Translations under genes and position numbers: made by a program
Shown here: in pieces, positions 17,584-27,422 of the stretch
Layout of the letters: each line of letters begins with the position of its first letter
Numbering within the stretch: the first letter of the stretch is position 1
DNA from: CAVXWV01 sp963695415
GTDB lineage: Bacteria > Chloroflexota > Anaerolineae > Anaerolineales > UBA4823
NCBI GenBank assembly: GCA_963695415.1
Contig: CAVOGL010000003.1
Coordinates: 1-64,000 of the forward strand
Direction: 5' to 3'
DNA length: 64,000 bases
Notes under the pieces: generated by a model
Database searches by the model: none
What the model saw: only the letters and a program-made list of their open reading frames with translations
What the model was told of the DNA's origin: nothing

Positions 17584-20500
17584 ATGGAGATTGGCATCAA
17601 CGTAAACGGCACAGACCACAGCGTGCAGGTGGGCGCGGGGAAAAGCTGCTGCACACCCTGCGCGGGCTGGGTTATTTCAGCGTCAAGCACGGCTGCGAGA
17701 CCGGCGAGTGCGGCGCTTGCGCGGTGCTGCTGGACGGAAAGACTGTGAACGCCTGCCTGATCCTGAGCGAACAGGCTGCGGGTCATGCTGTCCAGACCGT
17801 CGAATTGCTGGGCGAGCACCCGGAGCAGGGCTGGAAGCCATCGCCCGGGCTGCACCCGCTGCAGGCTGCCTTCGTGGAGAACGGCGCCATCCAGTGCGGC
17901 TACTGCACGCCGGCGCAGATCCTGGCGGCGTATGAGCTGTTGGTGCGCAACCCCGACCCGAGCGAGGACGAAGTGCGCCAGGCGTTATCCGGGGTGCTGT
18001 GCCGCTGTACGGGCTACATCAAGCCGGTCCAGGCGGTGCTGCAGGCGGCGAAATATATGCGCGAAGGGACGGCGCATCGTTTGGATGAGGTTGATTTCAG
18101 CGCATCTGTCCCACTGGAACTGCCCGAAACGGGAACGCCGGTTAGTGGTGGCGGCGCATTGGACGTGAGCGTAATGCCGCGCATCCAGCTGACTGCGCCG
18201 GTTGAAACGGAGTCCGAAGCAGTGGCAGCGGGTGGGCAAGCCTGAGCCCAAGGTGGATGCGGTCAAGCTGGTGCAGGGCAAACCTGCCTTTACCGCCGAC
18301 ATCGAGATGCGCGGGATGCTGGTGGCGAAGGTGCTGCACAGCCCGCACGCCCATGCGCGCATCCGCAGCATCGATGCCAGCAAGGCGCGGGCGCTGCCGG
18401 GCGTCGCTGCGGTGCTGACCCACACCGACATCCCCCGCGTGGTCTATTCGACCGCCGGGCAGTCCGACCCGATCCCGGGTCCGCTGGACAGCTTCAGCCT
18501 GGATCACAAGGTGCGCTTCGTGGGCGACCGGGTGGCTTTCGTGGCCGCGGAGAGCGCCGAGATCGCCGAGGCCGCGCTCGGCTTGATCGAGGTGGATTAC
18601 GAGCTGCTGCCGGCGCTGTTCGACCCGGCAGATTCGATGAACACCGCCGGCGGCGCGCCGGTGCTGCATGATGAACCCGAGTACGTCAATTTCGCCGAGT
18701 CCGACCCGAGCCGCAACCTGGCAGCCCACATCCACATCGACATCGGCGACGTCGAGAAGGGTTTCGCCGAAGCGGACGTGATCATCGAAGGCGAATACAG
18801 CGTGCCGAAAGTGCAGCAGGCGCACATCGAGCCGCACGTCGTGGTCACCTATTGGGACGAGGACGACCGCCTGGTGGTGCGCACCAGCACGCAGGTGCCG
18901 TTCCACGTCCGGCGCATGCTGGCGCCGCTGCTGGATTTGCCCGTCAAGCGCCTCCGCGTGGTCAAGCCGCGCATCGGCGGCGGTTTTGGCGGGAAGCAGG
19001 AGATGCTGATCGAGGATGTCGCCGCCCACCTGACCCTGGCGACCGGCAGACCGGTGATCTACGAGTACAGCCGCGAGGAGGAGTTCATCGCCGCGCGCAG
19101 CCGGCACCCGATGCGCATCCGCATGAAGACCGGCGTGAAGCGCGACCCTTCCGGCGGCAGCGGCTCAGCCTCGATGACGATTACCGCCAACCAGATGGAG
19201 GTGCTCACCGACACCGGCGCGTACGGCTGCCACGCCCTGACCGTGACCGGCAACACCGGGCACAAGTCGATGGCGCTGTATGTGGGCGATGGGGCTTACC
19301 GCCTGTCACCCAACATCCGCTTCTGCGCCGACATCGTTTACACCAACACGCCGCCTGCAGGCGCTTACCGCGGTTACGGCGTGCCGCAGGGGTACTGGGC
19401 GGTGGAGCGGCACATGGAAAAGGTTGCCCGGCAGCTGGGGCTGGACCCGCTGGAGTTCCGCCTGAAAAATGCCCTGCGGGCGGGTGAGCTGCACCCGTTC
19501 AGCACCGCCTGGAGCGAGGGGCGCGAGCCGAGACCCGAGATTGTGGAGACCTGCGGCTTGGAAGAGTGCACCCGGCAGGGCGCAGCCGCCATCGGCTGGG
19601 ATGATAAGTTCGGCAATGCCAGCTGGCACGCCGCCGCCAGCAAACCGCACCTGCGCAAGGGGATCGGCGCGGCGCTGGTGATGCAGGGCACTGCCATCCC
19701 CTACCTGGACATGGGCGCCGCCAGCATCAAGATGAACGATGATGGCTCGTTCAACCTGCTGGTCGGCGCCACCGACCTGGGCACGGGTTCGGATACCGTG
19801 CTGGCACAGATGGCGGCGGAAGAGCTGGGCGTCAGGCTGGAGGACGTGATCGTTTATTCCTCCGATACCGATTTCACCCCCTTTGACAAAGGCGCCTACG
19901 CTTCGAGCACCACCTATATTTCCGGCGCGGCTGTGGTCAAGGCTGCCCGGCAGGTCGCCGCCATGATCCGGCAGCGCGCCGCGCGCATGATCGCCGAAGC
20001 AGCCGGGAGCACGGAAGACCCGCAGCAAATCGTATTGAGAGACGGCAAGGCGCTTGGCTGCGAGCGGCAGCGTGAGCCTGGCACAGGTGGCGCTGGACGC
20101 ACTGCACCAGACCGACCAGGAGCAGATCATGGCGGTGGCATCGTACATGTCGCCGGTGTCGCCGCCCCCGTTTGCGGCGCAGTTTGCCGAGGTGACCGTT
20201 GATACCGAGACGGGGCAGGTGACCGTGGACAGGCTGGTGATGGCGGTCGACTCCGGCGTGGTGGTGAACCCGCTGACGGCATCCGGGCAGGTGGAGGGGG
20301 GCATGACCCAGGCTCTGGGGTACGCCGTTTGTGAGGAAATGCGGTATGATCATGCCGGTAAGGCGCGCGAGCGCGACTTGAGCGATTACCATATATTCAG
20401 GGCGGATGAGATGCCCGAGCTGGAGACGATATTTGTGGAGACATTCGAACCTTCGCACCCCTACGGTGTGAAAGCGGTGGCTGAGATACCCATGGACGGC

Positions 20501-20626
20501 GTGGCGCCCGCGGTGGGCAACGCCATCCTGGACGCCTGCGGGGCAGACCTGGGGGAGATCCCGGCGACACCGGAAAGGGTCTGGGCTGCGTTAAAACCAC
20601 TCAAGAAAGAGGACAGCCGCGTATGA
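17584..20626 (+). CDS. molybdenum hydroxylase, fused 2Fe-2S and molybdopterin-binding subunits (three frame breaks)
   Basis: The N-terminal ~160 residues are a CoxS/XdhC-type ferredoxin: GCETGECGACAVLLDG binds the plant-type 2Fe-2S cluster, while CGYCTPAQ and CRCTGY bind the second. The rest is the Mo catalytic subunit: GKPEPKVDAVKLVQGKPAF, PRIGGGFGGKQEM, GAYRGYGVPQG, and GVKAVAEIP with the active-site Glu. Breaks are near 17645 (a lost A in an A-run), 18193-18240 and 20050. The middle break lies between the domains, so the alternative is two genes overlapping by ~44 bp; I favour a fusion, known from so-called selenium-dependent xanthine dehydrogenases. The substrate is probably a purine or similar heterocycle (inference). 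The stop overlaps the next ATG. Confidence 0.78.
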
Positions 20627-21966
20627 GCCAGGTTTATGTGATCGGGCACGTCAACCCGGATACGGACTCGGTCGCTTCAGCGATGGGGTACGCCTGGCTG
20701 CTGCGCGAGCGCGACGGGTCAGACACCATGGCTGCGCGCGCCGGAGCCATCAACCCGCAGACAGCCTGGGTTTTGAAGCGCCTGGGGATGGAGCCGCCGC
20801 TGCTGTTGAACGATGCCTCGCCGCGCTTTGAGTCGGTATGCATCCGCCTGGATACCACCTCGCCCGATGCTCCCTTGCGCGATGCCTGGTCGATCGCCAA
20901 CCGCACCTGGGGGGTGGCGCCGGTGGTGAATGAGGATGGCAGCCCGTACGGGCTGGTGAATGGTCCCAGCATTTTCAAGTTCCTCGCCCAGGTTGTCGGA
21001 CCGCACCCGCGGCGTCACGAGATGAAGATCGCCGATATCCTGGATATGCCTGCCTCCGAAGCCTGCAAGACCGACATCCCCTATTTCCAATCCACCAGCC
21101 GCATCCGCGATTCACTCAACCGCATCCTGCGCGAGGACAGCGATGATTTCCTGGTGGTGAATGAAGCCGGGATGTACATTGGCGTGTGCCGGCAGCGGGA
21201 CGTGCTGAACCCGCCGCGCTTCCAGCTGATCCTGGTGGACCACAACGAGCCGCGCCAGGCGCTGGGGGCATTGGAAGAGGCGGAGGTGCTTGAAATCCTG
21301 GACCACCACCGCCTGGGGCACATGAGCACGCACATCCCCATCCGCTTCTCGGTCGATATCGTCGGCAGCACCAGCACGCTGGTCTCGGAGCGCATCGAGG
21401 AGTCGGGGATGAGCCCGCCGCCCGAACTTGCGGGTCTGATGCTCGCCGGATTGCTATCCGACACCCTGATCCTGACTTCGCCGACGACCACCGACCGCGA
21501 CCGGACGGCGTCCGAGCGGCTGGCGCGCTGGGCGTTTGCGCGCAATGGTCCGCTGGCGGGTGAAACAATCGATGCGTATGGTCGGCAGGTGCTCCAGGCG
21601 GGTTCCGGTCTGGATGCGCGTAATGCTGATGAAGTGGTCGGGACGGACCTGAAGGTATATGAATCAGGAGAATTCCGCTTCGCCATCGCCCAGGTGGAGG
21701 TGACAGACCTGATCCAGCTGGACGACCACCTGGCGGCATTGACCCAGGCTCTGAACAACCTGATGGGTAAGCGCGGGCTGGATTTCGGCATGCTGATGGT
21801 CACCGATGTGGTATTGGGTTCCAGCCGCTTGATCCTGGTCAACGAGCCGCCGATCCTGGGCGGGCTGCCGTACCCGCGCCAGCATGATGGGACGAGACTG
21901 GCAACCGGTGTGGTCTCGCGCAAGAAGCAGCTGCTGCCGGTGGTGCTGGGGCTGCTGGAAGGGTAA
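20623..21966 (+). CDS. ppaC: manganese-dependent family II inorganic pyrophosphatase with CBS domains
   Basis: The enzyme hydrolyses pyrophosphate to phosphate in the cytosol. DHH-family motifs are in order: HVNPDTDS (~9-16), LVDHNE (~206), LDHHRLGH (~225), and SRKKQLLP near the C-terminus, the substrate-binding signature of family II. Between the first motif and the DHH core lies an insert of about 120 residues with two CBS-like segments (APVVNEDGSPYGLV and FLVVNEAGMYIGV), which in CBS-PPases bind adenine nucleotides and regulate activity. Length is 447 residues. The ATG overlaps the hydroxylase TGA (ATGA), so it is translationally coupled to it. Confidence 0.92.
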   Translation: MSQVYVIGHVNPDTDSVASAMGYAWLLRERDGSDTMAARAGAINPQTAWVLKRLGMEPPLLLNDASPRFESVCIRLDTTSPDAPLRDAWSIANRTWGVAPVVNEDGSPYGLVNGPSIFKFLAQVVGPHPRRHEMKIADILDMPASEACKTDIPYFQSTSRIRDSLNRILREDSDDFLVVNEAGMYIGVCRQRDVLNPPRFQLILVDHNEPRQALGALEEAEVLEILDHHRLGHMSTHIPIRFSVDIVGSTSTLVSERIEESGMSPPPELAGLMLAGLLSDTLILTSPTTTDRDRTASERLARWAFARNGPLAGETIDAYGRQVLQAGSGLDARNADEVVGTDLKVYESGEFRFAIAQVEVTDLIQLDDHLAALTQALNNLMGKRGLDFGMLMVTDVVLGSSRLILVNEPPILGGLPYPRQHDGTRLATGVVSRKKQLLPVVLGLLEG

Positions 21967-21978
21967 TGAGATGAGTGA

Positions 21979-22096
21979 TGTAGGACAAGCTGTTAGCTTG
22001 TCGATTAGTGGTGTGGGGATGGTGATGGTCAAAAGATGCGTAGGGCGGGTATCCGTACCCGCCACAGATGCCGGCAGGTATGGATACCTGCCCTAC
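21979..22096. repeat. TGTAG-type double-hairpin element plus half unit before xdhC
   Basis: A half unit (21979-22002) is TGTAG followed by hairpin GACAAGC-TGTTA-GCTTGTC. A complete unit (22040-22096) is GTAG, hairpin GGCGGGT-ATCCGT-ACCCGCC, a 9-nt spacer, hairpin GGCAGGT-ATGGAT-ACCTGCC, and CTAC. Stems are 7 bp and loops 6 nt, as in the vapBC arrays, and the two loops can pair with one G-U wobble. The primary sequence differs from those arrays; the architecture is the same. The unit ends 2 nt before the xdhC start codon. Confidence 0.8.
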
Positions 22097-22098
22097 AG

Positions 22099-22924
22099 AT
22101 GATGGATAGCATTTACCAGTCAATCGCTCGATTAGAAATTGAGCAAAAGCCCGGTGCGCTGTGCACGATCATCCACAGCCAGGGCTCCACGCCGCGCCAT
22201 GCCGGCAGCAAGATGCTGGTCTATGCGGATGGCAGTTTCACCGGTACGGTGGGCGGGGGCGAACTGGAAAACAGGGTGATCGCTGCTGCGCTCGAATCGA
22301 TCCGGGATGGCGAAACGCGCCGGTTGGAATACGCGATGTCGGACCCAGGCAGGGGCGATCCTGGAGTGTGCGGAGGCAGCCTGGAGGTGTTTGTGGAACC
22401 GATTTTGCCGGAAGCGAAGATTGTGATTGTCGGCAGCGGGCACGTGGGCAAAGCGGTGGCATCGCTGGCGCACTGGCTTGGGATTCCGCACGGCAGTCAG
22501 CGATGACCGTCCGGAGTTCTGCACCCCGGAGGCGGTGCCGGACGCGGACGAATTTTATCCCGTGCCGATGGCGCAGCTGCCCGATCATTTACCCATCAGC
22601 CGCTGGACCTGCCTGGTGCTGACCACGCGCGGCGCAGACGTTGACATGGAGGGCATGCCGGCATTATTGAAAGCGGGTCCTGGTTATATCGGGGTGATCG
22701 GCTCGCGGCGGCGGTGGGAGACCACGCGGCGCTCGCTCCTGGAAAATGGGTTTACGCCGGAAGAGTTGGCGCAGGTGCGTTCGCCGATTGGGCTGGAGCT
22801 GAATGCAGAGACGCCGGAGGAGATTGCGGTGAGTATCATGGCGGAGATCATCCAGCACATCCGCGGAGGGCACGGAAGACCCATGTCGAGCCATCCTGCG
22901 GCAGAGACCAGCCAGGCAGGTTGA
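22099..22924 (+). CDS. xdhC: XdhC/CoxI-family cofactor insertion protein (one frame break)
   Basis: XdhC-family proteins bind molybdenum cofactor, promote its sulfuration and hand it to xanthine dehydrogenase-type enzymes. The N-terminal XdhC_CoxI domain shows TIIHSQGSTPRHAGSKMLVY and GTVGGGELENRVI; the C-terminal Rossmann part shows KIVIVGSGHVGKAVASLAHWLGI and GYIGVIGSRRRWETT. An extra C near 22490 breaks the frame between WLGI and RTAVSDDRPEF. Start is ATG 22099 or the adjacent 22102; no Shine-Dalgarno is present because the start lies directly against a double-hairpin element. The FAD/FeS subunit follows 9 nt downstream. Confidence 0.85.
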
Positions 22925-22932
22925 ATTGGGCG

Positions 22933-24407
22933 ATGTGGGAATCATATTATCACTGCGAAAGCGTCCAGCACACGGTTGAGCTGCTGGCTCGCTTTGCCCC
23001 GCGGGCAAGGCTGATCGCGGGAGGCACCGACCTGATCCTCGAGCTCGAACGCGGTGTGCGCCAGGATGTGGACATCCTGCTGGATATTTCCCGCATACCG
23101 GCGATGGACCGCATCTGGCTGGATTCGGCTGGAGCCGTACACCTCGGGGCGCTGGTCACCCACAATGACTGCGCCGCCTCGCACATTATTAGCGAACACG
23201 CTTTCCCATTGGCGAAGGCAGCCTGGGAAGTGGGCGCCCCGCAAATCCGCAACCGCGGCACCATCGCCGGGAACCTGATCACCGCCTCACCGGCGAATGA
23301 CACCATCACGCCTCTGATCGCCCTGGGAGCCAGTGTACGTCTGGTTTCCGTGCGCGGCGAGAGGATTGTGCCCCTGGCAGCGTTTTATACCGGCGTGCGC
23401 AAGACGGTGATGGCAGCAGACGAGATGCTGGTCGAGATCACCTTCCCGGCGCTGGCAGACAGCCAGCGCGGCGGGTTCTTGAAGGTCGCTTTACGGCGCG
23501 GCGCAGGCGATCGCACTGGTCAATGCCGCGGTGGTGATGGACCTGAAGGACGGCGGCGCCAGCGATGTGCGCATCGCTTTAGGCGCGGTTGCCCCGACCA
23601 TCATCCGCGCAAGCGCTGCGGAGCAATTTCCTGCAGGGCAAGCGGCTGGAGGATGCTGCCATCCGGCAGGCAGCAGAGCTGGCAGCGGTGCCGCGCAGCC
23701 CATCGATGATGTGCGCTGCCTCAGCCGATTACCGGCGTGAGATGGTTGTTGTCAGTGTGAAACGGTTGTTGACCGCCATCCGGGACGGGCGCGAGCGGGA
23801 GGGGTATCCGAGGGAGCCGGTGATGTTGAGGAAACGACCGGAGACCGAAGACAGGAGACCGAGAACGCCCCGGATGGACCAGGGGGAAGACGGAGGACCG
23901 GGTTTTGAAGCTCATACGGGCGATATAAGACTTAATCCGGCCTCGGGCGGTCCGATCAGGACGCGGATTAATGGTGTGGATTATTCGTTCGAGAGTGGGC
24001 ATGGCAAAACCTTGCTGCGGTTTTTGCGCGAAGACGGCGGGTTGGTCGGGACGAAGGAGGGCTGCGCCGAGGGGGAGTGCGGCGTGTGCACGGTGTTCCT
24101 GGACGGTATGGCAGTGATGAGCTGCCTGGTGCCGGCGGAACGGGCGCACGGGGCTGAGATCGTCACGATCGAAGGTCTGGCGCACGGCGATGTGCTCCAC
24201 CCGGTGCAGCAGGCGTTCATCGAGACCGGGGCGGTGCAGTGCGGTTACTGCACGCCGGGGTTCATCATGTCGGCGGCGATGCTGCTGGAGGAGAAGGCTA
24301 ACCCGGAGAGGGAGGACATCCTCACCGCGCTGACCGGCAACCTGTGCCGCTGCACGGGGTATTATTCGATTATTGAAGCGGTGGAGAGGGCGGCTCAGCG
24401 TCGTTAG
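22933..24407 (+). CDS. molybdenum hydroxylase, fused FAD-binding and 2Fe-2S subunits (several frame breaks)
   Basis: Residues 1-~270 are a CoxM-type FAD subunit: ARLIAGGTDLILELE, then APQIRNRGTIAGNLITASPANDT, both FAD-binding signatures. A linker of about 45 charged residues leads into a complete ferredoxin subunit: GCAEGECGVCTVFLDG, CGYCTPGF and CRCTGYYSIIEAVE. Frame breaks occur near 23505, 23630, 23690 and 23712, all in the FAD C-terminal region (QFLQGKRLEDAAIRQAAE, IDDVR, ASADYRREMV). The frame from ~23715 through the FeS domain is continuous, supporting a real fusion. It lacks a Mo subunit beside it; the unpaired large subunit at 52380 is a possible partner (inference). Confidence 0.75.
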
Positions 24408-24439
24408 CGGAGAGCGGTCACTGCGAGTGGATGGAGGGG

Positions 24440-24745
24440 GAGATTGCTTCACTGCGTTCGCAATGACAGCGGGTTAGAGCTGGAGTGAGATTGCTTCACT
24501 GCGTTCGCAATGACAACGGTGAGAGCTGGCGGGAGATTGCTTCACTGCGTTCGCAATGACAACGGTGAGAGCTGGGGGAGATTGCTTCACTGCGTTCGCA
24601 ATGACAGCGGTGAGAGCTGGGGGGAGATCGCTTCACTGCGTTCGCAATGACAACGGGTGAGAGCTGGCGGGAGATTGCTTCACTGCGTTCGCAATGACAA
24701 AGGATGGGAGCTGGGGGGAGATTGCTTCACTGCGTTCGCAATGAC
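24440..24745. repeat. seven tandem copies of a ~46-bp repeat
   Basis: Each copy contains GATTGCTTCACTGCGTTCGC followed by AATGAC, then a variable linker such as ACGGTGAGAGCTGG. ATTGC and GCAAT within the core are complementary, so each copy can form a small hairpin. Copies run head to tail from the hydroxylase stop region to the 3' end of the convergent aminotransferase gene. One copy has ATCGC in place of ATTGC. It is not a CRISPR: the linkers are near-identical. Confidence 0.9.
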
Positions 24746-24761
24746 GGGTCGTAAGAGGGCT

Positions 24762-26111
24762 TCAACCGGCTGCGGCTTTATCGGTGATTGACAGTGCCCG
24801 GTTGAGGATTTCGAAACCTTCAGCCAGCTGCTGCTCATTGATTATCAACGGTGGGATGATCAGCAGGGTGTGCCAGTGCACCACCAGGTAAAGCCCGTTC
24901 TCCAGGCAGTACTTGCTCAATGCTGACATCTCGGGGCTGGACTGGTTGAAGGCTGCCATAGGCTGGCGGGTGGCGCGGTCACGCACCAGCTCCACCGCGC
25001 CGAATAAGCCAATCGAACGCACTTCGCCCACCGAGGGGTGCTGCTCGCCCAGGTCTGCGAGGTGTTTGTGCAGCACTTTGCCCATCTCAGCAGCGTTTTC
25101 CACCAGCCTGTCGTCCTGCATCACCTGTATATTGGCGACCGCGGCTGCCAGCGAGATGGGGTGGGCGTTGTAGGTCAAACCGCCCTGGTAGACCCTGTCC
25201 CGGAAGGTACCGGCGATCTCCGCTTTCATCGCCACGGCTCCGAGCGGTGCGTAGCCGGAGGTGAGACCTTTCGCCATGGTCATCAGGTCGGGGACCACGC
25301 CCCAGTGATCGACGGCGAACCACCTGCCGGTGCGCCCGAACCCGCTCATCACCTCGTCGGCGATGAGCAGGATGCCGTGGCGGTCGCATATCTCCCTGAC
25401 CCCCTGCAGGTATCCGGCGGGGGGAATGATCACCCCGTTGGTGCCGGTGACGGTCTCGAGCAGGACTGCGGCGATCGTTTCAGGTCCTTCGTACTGGATG
25501 ATTTCTTCGAGGTGGTTGAGGTAATCGCGGGTGAATTCGGCATCGGGGATGTCGCGGTTGAGGCGGTGAAAGGTGGAGCGGTAGCGGTAGGGATCGAGGA
25601 AATGCACCACGCCCGGCATCAGGTTGGGCTCCCAGGCTGTGCGGCGCGGGTCGCCGGTGGCTGCCATGGCGCCGGCCGTGGCGCCGTGGTAGGAGCGGTA
25701 GCGCGCCAGGATCTTGTGCCTGCCGGTGTGGGCGCGGGCGAGCTTGATGGCGTTTTCGTTGGCGTCGGCGCCTCCCAGCGTGAACAGGAAGGTGTCCAGG
25801 TCGCCGGGTGTGATCTCAGCGAGTTTTTTCCCGAGGGCAGCTCTTGGGCGGGTTGCCATCCCGGGCGCGGCGTAGGGCAGCGTTTGCGCCTGCTGGATGA
25901 TGGCGTCGACGACCCGCAAATCTCCGTGACCGATGTTGGCGCACATGGTCATCGAGTTGAAATCGAGGTAGCGTTTCCCACCGGTGTCCCAAAAATAGAC
26001 CCCACTGGCGTTGGAGACAGGGATTGGCTGTACTTTCCCCTGGGCTGACCAGGTCCAGAAATTGTGCTTTAGACTGAGCGGCAGGATCTCACTATCGGGG
26101 AAATCATCCAT
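24762..26111 (-). CDS. class III (beta-alanine/taurine:pyruvate type) aminotransferase
   Basis: This PLP-dependent omega-aminotransferase has about 449 residues. Fold-type I features are GGADANENAIKLARAHTGRHKIL, HGATAGAMAATG, the Asp-containing LLIADEVMSGFGRTG and the Schiff-base lysine in MAKGLTSGYAPLG (~280). The C-terminal NGLYLVVHWHTLLIIPPLI fits the group. The amino donor cannot be deduced; beta-alanine, taurine or GABA-type omega-amino acids are family options. I start at ATG 26111 because TATAGT lies 7 nt upstream and the upstream reading frame overlaps the divergent SDR gene. Confidence 0.85.
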   Translation of the reverse strand: MDDFPDSEILPLSLKHNFWTWSAQGKVQPIPVSNASGVYFWDTGGKRYLDFNSMTMCANIGHGDLRVVDAIIQQAQTLPYAAPGMATRPRAALGKKLAEITPGDLDTFLFTLGGADANENAIKLARAHTGRHKILARYRSYHGATAGAMAATGDPRRTAWEPNLMPGVVHFLDPYRYRSTFHRLNRDIPDAEFTRDYLNHLEEIIQYEGPETIAAVLLETVTGTNGVIIPPAGYLQGVREICDRHGILLIADEVMSGFGRTGRWFAVDHWGVVPDLMTMAKGLTSGYAPLGAVAMKAEIAGTFRDRVYQGGLTYNAHPISLAAAVANIQVMQDDRLVENAAEMGKVLHKHLADLGEQHPSVGEVRSIGLFGAVELVRDRATRQPMAAFNQSSPEMSALSKYCLENGLYLVVHWHTLLIIPPLIINEQQLAEGFEILNRALSITDKAAAG

Positions 26112-26118
26112 CGACTTT

Positions 26119-26124
26119 ACTATA
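26119..26124 (-). promoter_or_regulatory. -10 hexamer of a likely leaderless aminotransferase transcript
   Basis: On the minus strand TATAGT is followed by 7 nt and then the ATG of the aminotransferase. No ribosome-binding site lies in between. The spacing equals that at 13052. Confidence 0.45.
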
Positions 26125-26178
26125 TCACAGGTGCTGTTCGTGATAAACTCTGTTCGAAAAATATTCAGGAGAAATTCC

Positions 26179-26904
26179 ATGGAAAATATTGCTTTGATCA
26201 CTGGCGCAGACCGCGGATTAGGATTCGGTTTGAGCGCTGAACTTCTCAAGCGCGGATGGAAGGTTTTTGCCGGGCAGTACATGCCCGAATGGCACGAACT
26301 GGATGAGCTCAAGGGTCAGTACCCGCACGCGCTGCACATTGTGCCTCTTGACGTGAAATCGACTGAGTCTGCGCATGAAGCCGCGCGCAGGGTCGCAGGG
26401 ATCAGTCCCAGGATCGATATGCTGGTCAACAACGCGGGGGTCACCTCGCCAAAAATGTACCTGGATATCCGTGCCGGTCAGGATTATGCTGAAATTCAGC
26501 GCATGCTGGAGGTCAATGCCCTGGGACCGATCCGGGTGGTGGAGGCGTTCCTGCCCTTGATGGAGGAGAGCCCGATGAGGCGGCTGTGTTTTGTGTCTTC
26601 TGAAGCAGGCAGCATCACTCGCAGCCACCGGGATGCCTGGTACGGTTACTGCATGTCGAAATCCGCGTTGAACATGGCGATATCGATCATGTTCAATCAC
26701 CTGCGTAAGGACGGCTTCACCTTCCGGGTGTACCATCCTGGCTGGGTGCGATCCTATATGGGCGGGACGAAAAATCTGGAAGCGGAACTGGAGCCTGAAA
26801 TCGCCGCGGATTATGCGCTGGCATATTTCCTGCCAGATCTTCCCGAAGGTGAAGAGGACCGGTTGGTGATGCGCGATTATGAGGGCAATGAATGGCCCTG
26901 GTAG
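26179..26904 (+). CDS. short-chain dehydrogenase/reductase
   Basis: A classical SDR of 241 residues. It has the nucleotide-binding ALITGADRGLGFGL (a TGxxxGxG variant), IDMLVNNAGV, catalytic Ser in RLCFVSSEAGSI, and Tyr-x3-Lys in YGYCMSKSAL. It is an NAD(P)-dependent oxidoreductase with unknown substrate. AGGAG at 26167 supports the ATG. It is divergent from the aminotransferase over a 67-bp gap, so the two may be co-regulated. Confidence 0.85.
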   Translation: MENIALITGADRGLGFGLSAELLKRGWKVFAGQYMPEWHELDELKGQYPHALHIVPLDVKSTESAHEAARRVAGISPRIDMLVNNAGVTSPKMYLDIRAGQDYAEIQRMLEVNALGPIRVVEAFLPLMEESPMRRLCFVSSEAGSITRSHRDAWYGYCMSKSALNMAISIMFNHLRKDGFTFRVYHPGWVRSYMGGTKNLEAELEPEIAADYALAYFLPDLPEGEEDRLVMRDYEGNEWPW

Positions 26905-26964
26905 TTAGAACACAGATTTTACTGATGGAAAAAATTTCACAGATATAAGGAAGGAGAAAAAGAG

Positions 26965-27417
26965 ATGTACGATTTGATACTGGTCATTCATAATTTGCTG
27001 CGCTGGGTGGTGCTGGTCCTGGCGGTGGTTGTGGTTGTGCTGGCGTGGATTGGTTGGTTGGGGAAACGTGAATGGCAGGAACGCGACCGCAAGGTCGGGA
27101 CCTTCTATACCATCGCCATGGATGTGCAGTTATTGTTGGGCGTGATTTTGTATTTTTTCCTGAGCCCGTTTGCTTTGAGCGCGATCATGAACCAGGGCAT
27201 GGAATTTGTGATGGGCAACCGTGATTTCAGAGTGTTCGCCATGGAGCATTTAGTCTTCATGCTCATAGCGGTTGTGCTGGCACATCTCGGAAGCATTCTG
27301 TCGAAAAAAGCGCCCGATTCAGCGGGAAAATACCGCCGGGCAGCGATCTTTTACACGATTTCGCTGGTGGTGCTGCTTGTCGGCATCCCCTGGTGGCGAC
27401 CGCTGCTGCGATTTTGA
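26965..27417 (+). CDS. four-helix membrane protein
   Basis: The 150-residue protein has four hydrophobic helices (about 13-35, 50-70, 95-112 and 125-143). Conserved-looking polar residues sit at the helix ends: IHNLLRW near the N-terminus, and MEHLVFML and LAHLGSIL in the third helix. Paired histidines in helices resemble small b-type cytochromes, but I cannot assign heme binding. GGAGAAAAAGAG precedes the ATG. Two small ORFs follow closely. Confidence 0.6.
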   Translation: MYDLILVIHNLLRWVVLVLAVVVVVLAWIGWLGKREWQERDRKVGTFYTIAMDVQLLLGVILYFFLSPFALSAIMNQGMEFVMGNRDFRVFAMEHLVFMLIAVVLAHLGSILSKKAPDSAGKYRRAAIFYTISLVVLLVGIPWWRPLLRF

Positions 27418-27422
27418 CGTTA

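Noticed and set aside
18142..19107. Long minus-strand ORF opposite the Mo/FeS hydroxylase
   Set aside because: It is an antisense shadow of a high-GC gene; the composition (HRAAGG, QRPR runs) is not protein-like and the plus strand encodes a clear enzyme.
17584..20626. In-frame selenocysteine or programmed frameshifting to explain the broken hydroxylase genes
   Set aside because: Breaks are frame changes rather than lone TGA codons, occur at unrelated positions and also affect his and tup genes; sequencing indels are simpler.
24440..24745. CRISPR array
   Set aside because: The units are tandem and the linkers are almost identical, with no unique spacers and no cas genes nearby.
26965..27417. 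Assignment of the four-helix protein as a b-type cytochrome
   Set aside because: Histidines in helices are suggestive, but no family signature or electron-transfer context is present.
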